Under the pieces are notes generated by a model. It saw only the letters and a list, made by a program, of their open reading frames with translations. It ran no database searches and was not told where the DNA came from. The position numbers and the translations under genes are program-made. Shown in pieces: positions 21,782-30,452 of a DNA stretch of 42,727 bases (positions are counted from its first letter, which is position 1; each line of letters begins with the position of its first letter). Source of the stretch: an uncultured Lachnospiraceae bacterium (GTDB lineage: Bacteria > Bacillota > Clostridia > Lachnospirales > Lachnospiraceae); the NCBI GenBank assembly GCA_910578715.1, contig CAJTRL010000028.1, positions 1 to 42,727 of the forward strand, given 5' to 3'.

Positions 21782-23875
21782 TCACGAAGCCGTACGGTTT
21801 ACAATCCGGTAATAAGTCTTTGCGGTCTTAAAATAGCTGACCGCATAGAGCAGCATAAAAACTGTTGAAACGAGCAGCGCGCATTTTTGTATGAGCCCGG
21901 TGTCGAAAAAACCGATTATTATCATCAGCCATTTCACCATAAACATACCCACAAACGTATGCGCAAGCGCACCGAACAGGGGCAGCCCGAAAACAAGAAG
22001 AATCTGTTTGTGCACCGTACGGCTGATTTCCTCCCCGCTCATGCCGACCTTCTGCATAATCGTGTAATTCTGCATATCTTCATAGCCTTCCGAAATCTGC
22101 TTATAATACATAATAATGAGCAGACACAGGAAAAAGTCCAGTCCGAAAATAACTCCGATAAACAGCAGGCCGCCGTACATGGAACGGAGCTCCGCCTTTT
22201 GTTCCAGGCCGTCTGATACATTGCGGATGCCGTCCTGTGTCCATCCCCATTCCATAAGCTCCTCTGCAAAAGGCTCCTTTTCTTCCTCTTCTCCCGTTAA
22301 TACAATACCGGCTCTGCATCTTCCGCTGTGCAGAAAGGCTTCCATATCCTCCACGCCGTTTTCCATAGCCCAGGCCCTGACATGCCGCTGGAAAGCCGCA
22401 TCGTCCGGCACAACAATAACATATCGTGCGTTATTGTTTTCCTCCGCCTTTGGATAAGGATACAACTCCCGCACTTCTTTTTTCACCTCGGCGTCAATTC
22501 CCATAAAAGTAAGGGTATTACGGCCAAAATCCGCTCCCTCCGTGTATATCAGCACTTCGTTTTCTAAAAGCGTTTCCTTTTCGCCGCTGATTCCCTCATA
22601 TGCCGCAAGGGTCATCAGGATAACGCCGCAGTTTCTTTCGTCATAATCATCCTCCTTCCTGCGCTCAAAGCGTCCCGCTTTGCCAGAAGCGTCTTCGTCA
22701 GAAGCATCTTCAACAGAAATGTTTCCGCCAGAGGTTCTTTTACCCGAAGCAGCTTCATCAAAAGTATTTTCCAGGGAACAGGATAAGGATATCGAATCAT
22801 ACACATCGGCCCGTTCCACTCCGATGCCGTATTTGGCCGTCAGTTCTTCGAGTTCCGGCATAAGCTGCTCCGCCGTCATTTTCCCCTCGTCCAGTTCCAG
22901 TTCCACATCGTAAGGGCAGATAAACCCGGTCACACCGTTTAATCCCCAGTACAGCGAGATGGTGCAAATCAGGGTAATAAGAACCATCGTGGAAAAAATG
23001 CAGATATTGACAAGTCCGGCCGCGCTTTTTTTCATCCGGTAATACATGCCGGAAATCGTGATAAAATTTTCCCGCTTATAATATACCCTCTTATTCCGCC
23101 TGACAATTTTCAGAAAAAACACGCTTCCCGATGTAAAAAGAAGGTATGTGCCGAGAACTACCAGAAATACGGCAAGGGCAAAATTCATCAGAATCATGGA
23201 ATCCGCCCGCGACATGACGGAAGCCCGGTAGCCGAAAAACAAAACGATGACGCCGAGCAGAGACCACAGGGCCAGCAGACGGGGCTCTTTTTCCCCTTTC
23301 CGGCTCCCGCTCAATAACTCCACCGGACGGGCTTTTTCCACCTCCCACAGCTGGTTGAAAAAAAGAAGCAGAAAAACAACCGCAAAATAAACCAGGGTTT
23401 CCCCGAACGCTTCTTTTGTAAAAACAAATTCCACGTCAAGCGAAATGTTACTCAGCCGGAGCAGCAGCAGAAACAACAGTTTGGACAGGGTCAGGCCGAG
23501 CAGAACGCCTCCCGCCATCGTCACCGCATAGATAATGCAGTTTTCCAGCAAAAGCATCATGCCGATATGCTTTTTCTCCAGGCCGAGAAGGCTGTACAGG
23601 CCGATTTCCTTTTTACGCCTTTTCATGACGAAGCTGTTCGCATAGAGCAGAAAGAAAAACAAAATATACTGCAGAAGCCCTTTTCCTATCTCCAGAATAA
23701 TCCACGCGTATGCTTTATGCGGCAGTATTTCCATCAAATCATTGTGCAGAATGGAGGAAAATACAAAATGAGTAAAAGCCGCAAAAATAACAGCCGCTAT
23801 ATATGGATAGTATACAATGCCGTTCGATGCGATGCCCTTCGCCGCCATTCTCGGCAGAATCATTCCCTTTTTCAT
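21782..23875 (-). CDS. FtsX-like ABC permease (BceB type)
   Basis: 697 residues with about ten transmembrane helices and one large extracytoplasmic domain between helices VII and VIII (about 310-540), the BceB layout for sensing and removing cell-wall-active peptides. The SLLGLEKKHIGMMLLLEN and MQKVGMSGEEISRTVHKQ loops match FtsX-domain coupling regions. The ectodomain holds an acidic low-complexity stretch (about 365-410) built from ASDEDASGK-like units, not expected in the core family. ATG overlaps the stop of the ATPase gene. It works with the ATPase at 23872 and signals to the BceS-like kinase. Confidence 0.92.
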   Translation of the reverse strand: MKKGMILPRMAAKGIASNGIVYYPYIAAVIFAAFTHFVFSSILHNDLMEILPHKAYAWIILEIGKGLLQYILFFFLLYANSFVMKRRKKEIGLYSLLGLEKKHIGMMLLLENCIIYAVTMAGGVLLGLTLSKLLFLLLLRLSNISLDVEFVFTKEAFGETLVYFAVVFLLLFFNQLWEVEKARPVELLSGSRKGEKEPRLLALWSLLGVIVLFFGYRASVMSRADSMILMNFALAVFLVVLGTYLLFTSGSVFFLKIVRRNKRVYYKRENFITISGMYYRMKKSAAGLVNICIFSTMVLITLICTISLYWGLNGVTGFICPYDVELELDEGKMTAEQLMPELEELTAKYGIGVERADVYDSISLSCSLENTFDEAASGKRTSGGNISVEDASDEDASGKAGRFERRKEDDYDERNCGVILMTLAAYEGISGEKETLLENEVLIYTEGADFGRNTLTFMGIDAEVKKEVRELYPYPKAEENNNARYVIVVPDDAAFQRHVRAWAMENGVEDMEAFLHSGRCRAGIVLTGEEEEKEPFAEELMEWGWTQDGIRNVSDGLEQKAELRSMYGGLLFIGVIFGLDFFLCLLIIMYYKQISEGYEDMQNYTIMQKVGMSGEEISRTVHKQILLVFGLPLFGALAHTFVGMFMVKWLMIIIGFFDTGLIQKCALLVSTVFMLLYAVSYFKTAKTYYRIVNRTAS

Positions 23876-24675
23876 GTCAAATCCCCCTTCCTGTTCTCAT
23901 TCTGTGCTTTCCCGCCAGACTGCTTTTCCGTCTGAAGAACCGTCAGCGCATCCGAAATCATTCTGTACATGTCGTCTTTGGTCTGACTGCCCCGGTAAAT
24001 CTGATGATATACGCATCCGTCTTTGATAAACAGGACGCGTCCGGCATAGCTCGCCGCCTGAATGCTGTGTGTGACCATCAGAATCGTCTGTCCTTCCGCA
24101 TTGACTTCCTCAAACAGGGCCAGCAGCTTCCCGGAAGCCCTGGAATCCAGCGCTCCCGTAGGTTCGTCCGCAAGAACGATGTCCGGCTTCGTTATCAGGG
24201 CGCGGCAGGCGGCTGCGCGCTGTTTCTGCCCGCCCGATACTTCATACGGGTATTTTTCCAGCACGTCGTCGATTAAAAGCCTTCTGGCGAGCGGCATAAG
24301 ACGCCGCTCCATTTCTCCATAATCTTTCCCAGAAAGCACCATTGGAAGAAAGATATTATCTTTCAGGGAAAGCGAGTCTAGCAGATTAAACTCCTGAAAG
24401 ACGAATCCGAGATGCTCCCGCCTGAAAGCGCAGAGCTCCTTCTGCCTGATGCCGGCGATATTCTGTCCCCGCAAAAGCACCTGTCCGCTGGACGCTTTAT
24501 CGAGGGAAGCGAGAATATTAAGCAGCGTCGTCTTGCCGGAGCCGGACTCCCCCATTATCGCCACATATTCCCCTTCCTCCACCGAAAAATTAACGTCGCT
24601 CAGCGCCTGTACCTTCACCGAGCCGAACCGGGTCGTGTAAATCTTTTTTACGTTTTTCACTTCCAATATTGCCAT
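23872..24675 (-). CDS. ABC transporter ATP-binding protein (BceA type)
   Basis: 267 residues from ATG 24675 (GGAGGAAGAAA before it); the open frame upstream runs through palindromic element 2 and is not coding. Walker A GESGSGKTT (about 40-48), signature VSGGQKQRAAACRAL, Walker B DIVLADEPTGALD and H-loop MVTHS are intact. MacB/BceA class. The C-terminal extension (about 225-267) is basic. Its stop overlaps the permease ATG (ATGA), indicating tight coupling. Confidence 0.93.
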   Translation of the reverse strand: MAILEVKNVKKIYTTRFGSVKVQALSDVNFSVEEGEYVAIMGESGSGKTTLLNILASLDKASSGQVLLRGQNIAGIRQKELCAFRREHLGFVFQEFNLLDSLSLKDNIFLPMVLSGKDYGEMERRLMPLARRLLIDDVLEKYPYEVSGGQKQRAAACRALITKPDIVLADEPTGALDSRASGKLLALFEEVNAEGQTILMVTHSIQAASYAGRVLFIKDGCVYHQIYRGSQTKDDMYRMISDALTVLQTEKQSGGKAQNENRKGDLT

Positions 24676-24702
24676 TTTCTTCCTCCATTTGCATATTGAC
24701 AT

Positions 24703-24887
24703 AAGAAACGCCGGGGCCGGCAGACAGAGGAAAAAGATTTCTGCTGAAAGGCCCTCTAAAAACGTCGGCACTTGGATTTTGAGACGCTTGCGGCACAAAA
24801 TCCATAGTACCGCTACGTTTTTAACGGAGCGAGAGCGCGCCTTGAAGCAGAAACTTTTTTCTCTGTCTGCCGGCCCCGGCGTTTCTT
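24703..24887 (+). repeat. long palindromic element, copy 2 (unknown family; possible structured RNA)
   Basis: Arms 24703-24745 and 24846-24887 pair over about 42 bp: 27 perfect, one G-T, six more, a one-base bulge, then eight. The core 24750-24841 is 92 nt, begins GGCCCT and ends GCGCGCC. It has the AAAAACGT and ACGTTTTT helix, a 30-nt hairpin (GGATTTTG and CAAAATCC arms, inner CG-CTTG-CG) and an AGCGAGAGCG segment with a GAGA (GNRA) loop. It occupies most of the 305-nt gap between the BceS-like and BceA-like genes, ending about 15 nt before the BceA SD. No ORF. Confidence 0.85.
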
Positions 24888-24980
24888 GTATCCTCATTTT
24901 CTATATCATAACGAAAAAAGGAAATGCGCTGCCATCGATTCAGCTTACATTTCCTTCCCCAATCTTACATTCCTGTCACA

Positions 24981-25997
24981 TTATTCTTCCCGCATGAGGC
25001 CGACAATCACCTTCGTTCCCTTTCCTATACGGGACTCCGCCCGGATGGAATGGGAAAGCCTGTCCAGTATCTGTCTGCACAGATAAAGTCCGATTCCTGT
25101 AGAACGCTTGTCGAGGCGGCCATTATGACCGGTAAAACCGCGTTCAAAAATTCTCGGAAGGTCTTCTTCCCGGATGCCGATTCCACTGTCCTCAATGACG
25201 ACATAAGCCGCCTCGTCATGGGTTTTCTCTCCCTGTTTGTCGAGCCCGTAGATTTGAATCGCGCCGTCTTTCGTATATTTGAGCGCATTGGACAAAATCT
25301 GTTCAAAAACAAAGGAAAGCCATTTTTCATCCGTGACCGCATGTGCCGAAAATTCTTCCAGCCGAAAGTCAAGACCGCTTCCGATAAACAAAATAGAATA
25401 CTTCCTGACCGCCGCCCGCAGTATAGCGGCCACATCCTGCGTCTGAAAAAGCAAATCCGCCGAAATGCTCTCAAGCCGCGCATAATGCAGCGCCATCTCC
25501 GCATACTGCTCGATTTTGAAAAGTTCTTCGAGCTTCTGCTTTTCCCCCTGTAACAGGAGTCTCAGGCCCGCGATGGGCGTCTTAATCTGGTGTGTCCACA
25601 TCATATAATAATCGGCCATGTCGCGCTTTTTTTCATCGTACTGCGACAGCGTATCTCTTTCCTCTGTTTCCATAACGCTTGCTATTTCCTGGTATAACTG
25701 TTCTAAATACGAGCCCGGTTCAGGAAAGGCCGCCGCCCTTTCTCCGCTCTTTGCAAGGATTTCCTGTAAAATCCGGCACCTTCTTCGATAATGCAGATAA
25801 TCCCACATGCCGTATACCGCTCCGCAGAAAACGGCAAGAAACGCGCCGTATAACATATTCCGAAGCACTGTTTTATAATCGTAGAGGGCGGCCATTCCAA
25901 TCATAATCAGAACGGCCGTCCCATACAGAACGGCCGCCCGGAAATGTTCTTTCAGCCAGGCTCCGAATATCCGGCGTTCCTGTTTGATTCCTTTCAT
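24981..25997 (-). CDS. intramembrane-sensing histidine kinase (BceS type)
   Basis: 338 residues from ATG 25997 (GGAGGAAACC before it). Two N-terminal transmembrane helices (about 18-36 and 44-64) with almost no extracytoplasmic loop are typical of kinases that sense through a partner ABC transporter. The His box is YMMWTHQIKTPIAGLRLLL, the N box LSNALKYTKDG, and the G boxes DSGIGI and STGIGLYLC. It phosphorylates the regulator at 26112-26786. Peptide stimulus is inferred. Confidence 0.92.
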   Translation of the reverse strand: MKGIKQERRIFGAWLKEHFRAAVLYGTAVLIMIGMAALYDYKTVLRNMLYGAFLAVFCGAVYGMWDYLHYRRRCRILQEILAKSGERAAAFPEPGSYLEQLYQEIASVMETEERDTLSQYDEKKRDMADYYMMWTHQIKTPIAGLRLLLQGEKQKLEELFKIEQYAEMALHYARLESISADLLFQTQDVAAILRAAVRKYSILFIGSGLDFRLEEFSAHAVTDEKWLSFVFEQILSNALKYTKDGAIQIYGLDKQGEKTHDEAAYVVIEDSGIGIREEDLPRIFERGFTGHNGRLDKRSTGIGLYLCRQILDRLSHSIRAESRIGKGTKVIVGLMREE

Positions 25998-26044
25998 GGT
26001 TTCCTCCATTCCAGAGCGTCTTACGATAGGAACAGGCCATCACT

Positions 26045-26100
26045 GAATTTGTGACGCTCCGGCACAAATTCTAAGATTGAAAATGTTTATTTTCAATCTT
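26045..26100 (-). repeat. bimodular palindrome (hairpins A and B) between BceR and BceS
   Basis: Hairpin B pairs GAATTTGTG (26045-26053) with CACAAATTC (26063-26071). Hairpin A is AAGATTGAAAAT-GTTT-ATTTTCAATCTT (26073-26100). It starts 11 nt after the response-regulator stop, as the copy at 19059-19118 abuts a stop codon. Confidence 0.8.
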
Positions 26101-26111
26101 ACTCCCCCTTT

Positions 26112-26786
26112 TTACGATTTTAACTGATAGCCGACGCCCTTTTTCGTCAGGATAAAATCCTCTAAACCCGCCCCTTCCAGCACCTTCCGCAGGCGGTTCA
26201 CATTGACGGTCAGCGTATTATCATCCACGAAACATTCATCGTCCCACAAACGCCGCATGATTTCTTCCCGCGTCACGGTATTCCCCGCATTTTCAAACAA
26301 AATCTGCAAAATTCTGAATTCGTTTTTGGACAGTTCGTGTTTCTCCCCTTTGTACAGAAACGACATGTCCGTCATATTTAAAATAACGCCGCCATGCTCT
26401 AACAGCGAAGAGGCTTCCTGGAACGAGTATGCCCTTCGCAGAACAGCCTGAATCTTGGCCGCCAGCACTTCCAAATCAAAAGGCTTCGCCACAAAATCAT
26501 CTCCGCCCATATTGACCGCCATAATGATATTCATGTTATCGGAGGCGGAGGACAGAAAAAGAACCGGCACTTTCGATACTTTCCTGATTTCCCCGCACCA
26601 GTAATAGCCGTTATAAAAAGGCAGTCCGATATCCATCAGCACGAGATGGGGCGCAAATCCCGCCACGTCCGATAATACATCGCTAAAATCCGAAACATTT
26701 TTCACTTCATAGCCCCATTTTGTCAGATAAGCGCCGACCTGTCCGGCAATAACAGGGTCATCTTCCACAATTAGGATTCTGTACAT
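26112..26786 (-). CDS. OmpR-family response regulator (BceR type)
   Basis: 224 residues from ATG 26786 (AGGAGGAGGCGG before it). Receiver domain with IVEDDP at the acidic pocket, phospho-Asp in LVLMDIGLPFYNGYYWC (about residue 52), and the conserved Lys in DDFVAKPFD. A winged-helix DNA-binding domain follows (about 125-224, ELSKNEFRILQILFENAG, DDNTLTVNVNRLRKVLE). It should activate the BceAB-like genes. It begins 54 nt after the MFS stop and may share its transcript. Confidence 0.93.
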   Translation of the reverse strand: MYRILIVEDDPVIAGQVGAYLTKWGYEVKNVSDFSDVLSDVAGFAPHLVLMDIGLPFYNGYYWCGEIRKVSKVPVLFLSSASDNMNIIMAVNMGGDDFVAKPFDLEVLAAKIQAVLRRAYSFQEASSLLEHGGVILNMTDMSFLYKGEKHELSKNEFRILQILFENAGNTVTREEIMRRLWDDECFVDDNTLTVNVNRLRKVLEGAGLEDFILTKKGVGYQLKS

Positions 26787-26840
26787 TCCGCCTCCTCCTG
26801 TCCTGATTTTTATGCCCTTCTTTTCCAAATTCAGATTTTC

Positions 26841-28007
26841 TTAAGAGACATCTGCCCCGGAAAATCTTTTTGCTCTCCATATACGCTCTATGAAAAAAAG
26901 TCCCGTAACACACAGACACGCCCCGGCCAGAAGCGCCGCCGTCAGACTCTTTTCCGCCAGCGCGCCGAAAACAAGATTGGTTCCGACTCCGGCGCTGTCG
27001 ATGATAACTGCATTGATGCTAAGCGCCGTCGCCCGGTCCGCCGTGGTAATCTGTTCATTCTGCAGTCTCGTCTGTAAGGGAGAAAATAGTCCGAACGCTG
27101 TCCGAAGCATTACGATTCCGCCCGCCGCTCCCAACGGAATGTCGGTGAAAGCCAGCAGCAGACAGGAGGCCGCCGCAGACAGATAACAGGCCCTTATCAG
27201 AAAACGCTCTCCCAACCTGCGCGTGAGCGCGGCGGAAAAAACGCCGCACATGCCGATGACCGTGACAAACATATAAAGCCAGCCGATAGCCTTGCTTCCG
27301 ATACCGGCACGGACATACAGAAGCTGGTTCAGAAACACGGTGACGGTCTGATGTGTCTCATTCAGAAATGCAATGCCAAGCAGAAACAAGAACAGATATT
27401 TATCGGAAAGCGTCCTCTTCAAGCAGCTGTAAAATTCCTTTGCGGCTGTTTTTTCCCGCTCCCCAGCCTTCACTTCCGACAAAAAAAGGGATAACGCCGC
27501 GGCCGCTCCATAACTTACGACCGTCAGAAATCCCGCCAGCCGGTAATTATCACCGACCACCGCCGAATACACAAAAGCCGCCGCAAGCAGCCCCGCCGTT
27601 CCCAGACTGTTATAGAATCCGAACACCTTCTGGCTGTTTTCTTTTGCCGCGGACAAATACAAAATACTCGTGTCCACGCCAGAAAGTCCCGCCATCACGA
27701 CGCTTAGCATAATTCGCTCCAGCAGAAAGGCCGGAAAACCCGACGCCCGCCAGAATACAATCTTTGATATCAGATAGAGCAGATTACAGAAGACCATCGT
27801 TTTTTTGTAGCCAATCCTGTCCGCCACGATACCCCATGGCAGTTCAAGCGCAAGGCACAATGCCAGCGAAATGCTTTCAATCAGCGTTATTTCAAATACC
27901 GACACCCCCTGTGCCTGGCGGTACAGCGTCGCAATCGGCCCGTAAAAGACCATTCCCTGTAAACAGGAAACCGCATACATGAGGTAAATATTCTTTTTTT
28001 GCATCAT
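26841..28007 (-). CDS. major facilitator superfamily transporter
   Basis: 388 residues, 12 predicted helices. Start at ATG 28007 after AGGAAGGTTTT; the longer frame lacks an SD. The signature after helix 2 is GIVADRIGYKKTM, the D-R-x-G-[YR]-[RK] loop of drug/H+ antiporters. ALSINAVIIDSAGVGTNLVFGALAEKS in outline (about helix 11) resembles efflux permeases. Substrate unknown. Placement upstream of the Bce module suggests a shared detoxification role. Confidence 0.87.
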   Translation of the reverse strand: MMQKKNIYLMYAVSCLQGMVFYGPIATLYRQAQGVSVFEITLIESISLALCLALELPWGIVADRIGYKKTMVFCNLLYLISKIVFWRASGFPAFLLERIMLSVVMAGLSGVDTSILYLSAAKENSQKVFGFYNSLGTAGLLAAAFVYSAVVGDNYRLAGFLTVVSYGAAAALSLFLSEVKAGEREKTAAKEFYSCLKRTLSDKYLFLFLLGIAFLNETHQTVTVFLNQLLYVRAGIGSKAIGWLYMFVTVIGMCGVFSAALTRRLGERFLIRACYLSAAASCLLLAFTDIPLGAAGGIVMLRTAFGLFSPLQTRLQNEQITTADRATALSINAVIIDSAGVGTNLVFGALAEKSLTAALLAGACLCVTGLFFIERIWRAKRFSGADVS

Positions 28008-28180
28008 AAAACCTTCCTCTCCAAATCCGGATATCACAAAAACGCCCTGAAACAAAATCCCGTGCGCATAAAACGCCGTAATTTCAAGGCTTCTTTACTG
28101 TCTTCGTGATTTCCGCATCAGATTGGAAGGTTCCTCATTTTATTCTGCTTCCTTTTTCAGACAATTATTTTTGATACTTT

Positions 28181-28210
28181 ATTTTACAGCAGTGGGCGGA
28201 GGGTTGTCAA
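28181..28210 (-). promoter_or_regulatory. strong predicted promoter of the MFS gene and perhaps the Bce module
   Basis: Minus strand TTGACA (28205-28210), 18-nt spacer ending in TGCTG, TAAAAT (28181-28186). The -35 is a consensus match. It begins five nt after the ComEC stop and gives a leader of about 170 nt, in which I see no other element. Confidence 0.7.
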
Positions 28211-28215
28211 CTTTT

Positions 28216-30444
28216 TCACTCCCCCAGAAACTCCCGCACCCGCACGCGCTTTCCGCCCGGCGACACGCGCATCGTCACCGCGCCGCCTTCCGCCGTTTCG
28301 AACAGATAACAGCCCGCCCCGGTGAGCCTTTCGAGCAGTTCTTCGTGAGGATGTCCGTACCGGTTATTTTTCCCGGCTGAAATCAGCGCAAGCTGCGGAG
28401 CCGCCGTTTTCAGGAAAGTCTGTCCGGTGGAATTTCGGGAGCCGTGATGGGCCACTTTCAACACCGTAATGCCTTTTCCCTCCGGCAGAACCGCTTCCAG
28501 CTGTTTCCTGACCTCCTCTTCTCCGCTCCCCTCCAGGTCTCCGGTAAAAAGCGCGCTGAACTCTCCGTATTCCAGATAAAGTACGGCGGAAGCCTCGTTG
28601 CTCTCCAGTTCCGCTCCTTTTTCCGGGTGCAGACAGGTAAGGCGCAGAGAACCGTGCCGCAGCGTTTCTCCTCTATGGAGATACCGCACCGCAATCCCCC
28701 GGCTCTCCGCCAGTTCCTCAAACTCCCTATATGCCTCGTCCCGGCTTCCAGCCCCGATGTCCGGGAGTATCAGGTTTTTGATAACGATGCCGCTTTCGCC
28801 CGTTTCCTCCATCAGCGTCCGGATTCCGTTGCAGTGGTCGCTGTCCATATGGGTCACAAATACCGCGTCCAGCGTATCGGCGCCTTCCTGTTTGAGAAAA
28901 GGAAGCATCTGATAAGTTCCCACATCGCTTTTGCTGGAGCTTCCTCCGTCAATCAGATAACGGCCGCCGCAGTCATCGGCCAGATAAATACAGTCTCCCT
29001 GACCCACATCCAGAAAAGTAATCTGCAGCCCGCTTCGATACCGCAGGGTAAGACACATGACCGCCAATAACGTCCACTGCCAGAACTGCAGTCTGCTAAA
29101 ACGATGACTGCATCGGACGATAACGCATAAAATCAGAAGAAAAACAACAATCTGCCAGTTTTCCGGCTTTCCGGGAATCGTTCTGCTTCCCGGCAGGCGC
29201 AGCATAAACGTACAGCAGAGCTCATAAAAAGTGAGTATCATATGGGCCGGAAACAAAAGGATTCTGCCAAGAGGCACATAATATGCCGCCGCCATAAGGC
29301 TTATGAGCCCATCCACCAGAACAGGGCCCATGCCGGGAATCAGCAGCATATTCAGAAACAGGGAATAGAGCGGATATTCATAATAAAAGCACAGATAGAC
29401 GGGCAGCGTGACGATAGTCACTGCAAGGCTGGCCGACATCAGCTTTTCGATTTTGACGACCGCGCGTATTTTACAATCCGCGCATAAGAGATTCTCCTCC
29501 ACTGCCGGGAGAAAAAGTCCGATTGCCAGAATCGCCCCGAAAGAAAAGAGAAAACCACTGTGATACAGGTATAACGGCTGGCGGGCAAGCGCCAGCATGG
29601 CCGCGACGGCCATTGCCGTCAGCATGTCATAGGTGCGGCCAAACAATCCGGCGGCAACATGAAAACTGAACATCACGACTGCCCGGAAAGCGGAAATGCT
29701 CATCCCCGTCATAATGCCATATCCATACATGAATGCCGTTGATAAAATAACATTAGCTATTAATGGACAGCGGATTTTTTTCAGGATTTTATAAAAGCCC
29801 ATACCGATAATGGAAATATGCAGTCCGCTGATGGAGAGAAGATGAATGACTCCGTTTAACTGATACAACTGCTTTGTTTCTTCGTCGAGCCCGCCCTTTT
29901 CCCCGAGCAGAACCGCTTTCATAACGGAAGCATCCTTTTCCCTGAAACAGCTGTCCAGCAAGGCGGACAGAACCGTCCGCACCCGGTATAGTCCCTCCCT
30001 GACCTTGTCAAACTCCTCCGTTTCTTCCAGTATCACGGCGTTCTGCACTCTGGCCTGTATGTCGAGAATCTGATAATACTGCCCGGCATCGAACTCGCCG
30101 GGATTCGTCGCCCGGTCAAATGCACAGAGCTTTCCCTGTACATGTACAGCGCTTCCCATCCGAGGTTCCCATCCGCCCTCCAGATAACAGATAACGCCTT
30201 CGATTTCTATATTTTCCGCCTGTGGATTGATAAGTTGAACTTCTTTTAGATAAATAACAAGAGTTTTTTGTTTAACAGAATTTATTTCAGAAATGCGATA
30301 TTCCTTTTTATCGACCTGACCTGTCAGAATGACTTCCGTCTTATGGATGCTGTCCGTCTCCGCCGCCGGCAGCGGATGCAGACACAGGTAAAGACGAATG
30401 AGCATGACAAAAGCCAGACCGATAAGACACACCGGTCTTCTCAT
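28216..30444 (-). CDS. comEC: DNA internalisation competence protein ComEC/Rec2
   Basis: 742 residues from the ATG at 30444 (AGAGG-TGTC before it); an in-frame ATG at 30456 overlaps the upstream stop. The N-terminal part has a membrane segment and an OB-like domain (about 25-160). A competence domain follows with many helices (about 190-470, including HLLSISGLHISIIGMGFY in outline). The C-terminal metallo-beta-lactamase-like domain (about 480-742) has FLDVGQGDCIYL, HMDSDHCNG and VAHHGSRNSTGQTF. ComEC forms the channel for single-stranded DNA uptake. It appears intact. Downstream of comEA, the two-component system and GerMN. Confidence 0.93.
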   Translation of the reverse strand: MRRPVCLIGLAFVMLIRLYLCLHPLPAAETDSIHKTEVILTGQVDKKEYRISEINSVKQKTLVIYLKEVQLINPQAENIEIEGVICYLEGGWEPRMGSAVHVQGKLCAFDRATNPGEFDAGQYYQILDIQARVQNAVILEETEEFDKVREGLYRVRTVLSALLDSCFREKDASVMKAVLLGEKGGLDEETKQLYQLNGVIHLLSISGLHISIIGMGFYKILKKIRCPLIANVILSTAFMYGYGIMTGMSISAFRAVVMFSFHVAAGLFGRTYDMLTAMAVAAMLALARQPLYLYHSGFLFSFGAILAIGLFLPAVEENLLCADCKIRAVVKIEKLMSASLAVTIVTLPVYLCFYYEYPLYSLFLNMLLIPGMGPVLVDGLISLMAAAYYVPLGRILLFPAHMILTFYELCCTFMLRLPGSRTIPGKPENWQIVVFLLILCVIVRCSHRFSRLQFWQWTLLAVMCLTLRYRSGLQITFLDVGQGDCIYLADDCGGRYLIDGGSSSKSDVGTYQMLPFLKQEGADTLDAVFVTHMDSDHCNGIRTLMEETGESGIVIKNLILPDIGAGSRDEAYREFEELAESRGIAVRYLHRGETLRHGSLRLTCLHPEKGAELESNEASAVLYLEYGEFSALFTGDLEGSGEEEVRKQLEAVLPEGKGITVLKVAHHGSRNSTGQTFLKTAAPQLALISAGKNNRYGHPHEELLERLTGAGCYLFETAEGGAVTMRVSPGGKRVRVREFLGE

Positions 30445-30452
30445 GACACCTC

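Noticed and set aside
24676..24897. Coding extension of the BceA-like ATPase into the palindromic element
   Set aside because: The frame is open by chance through the element; the SD and family N-terminus place the start at 24675.
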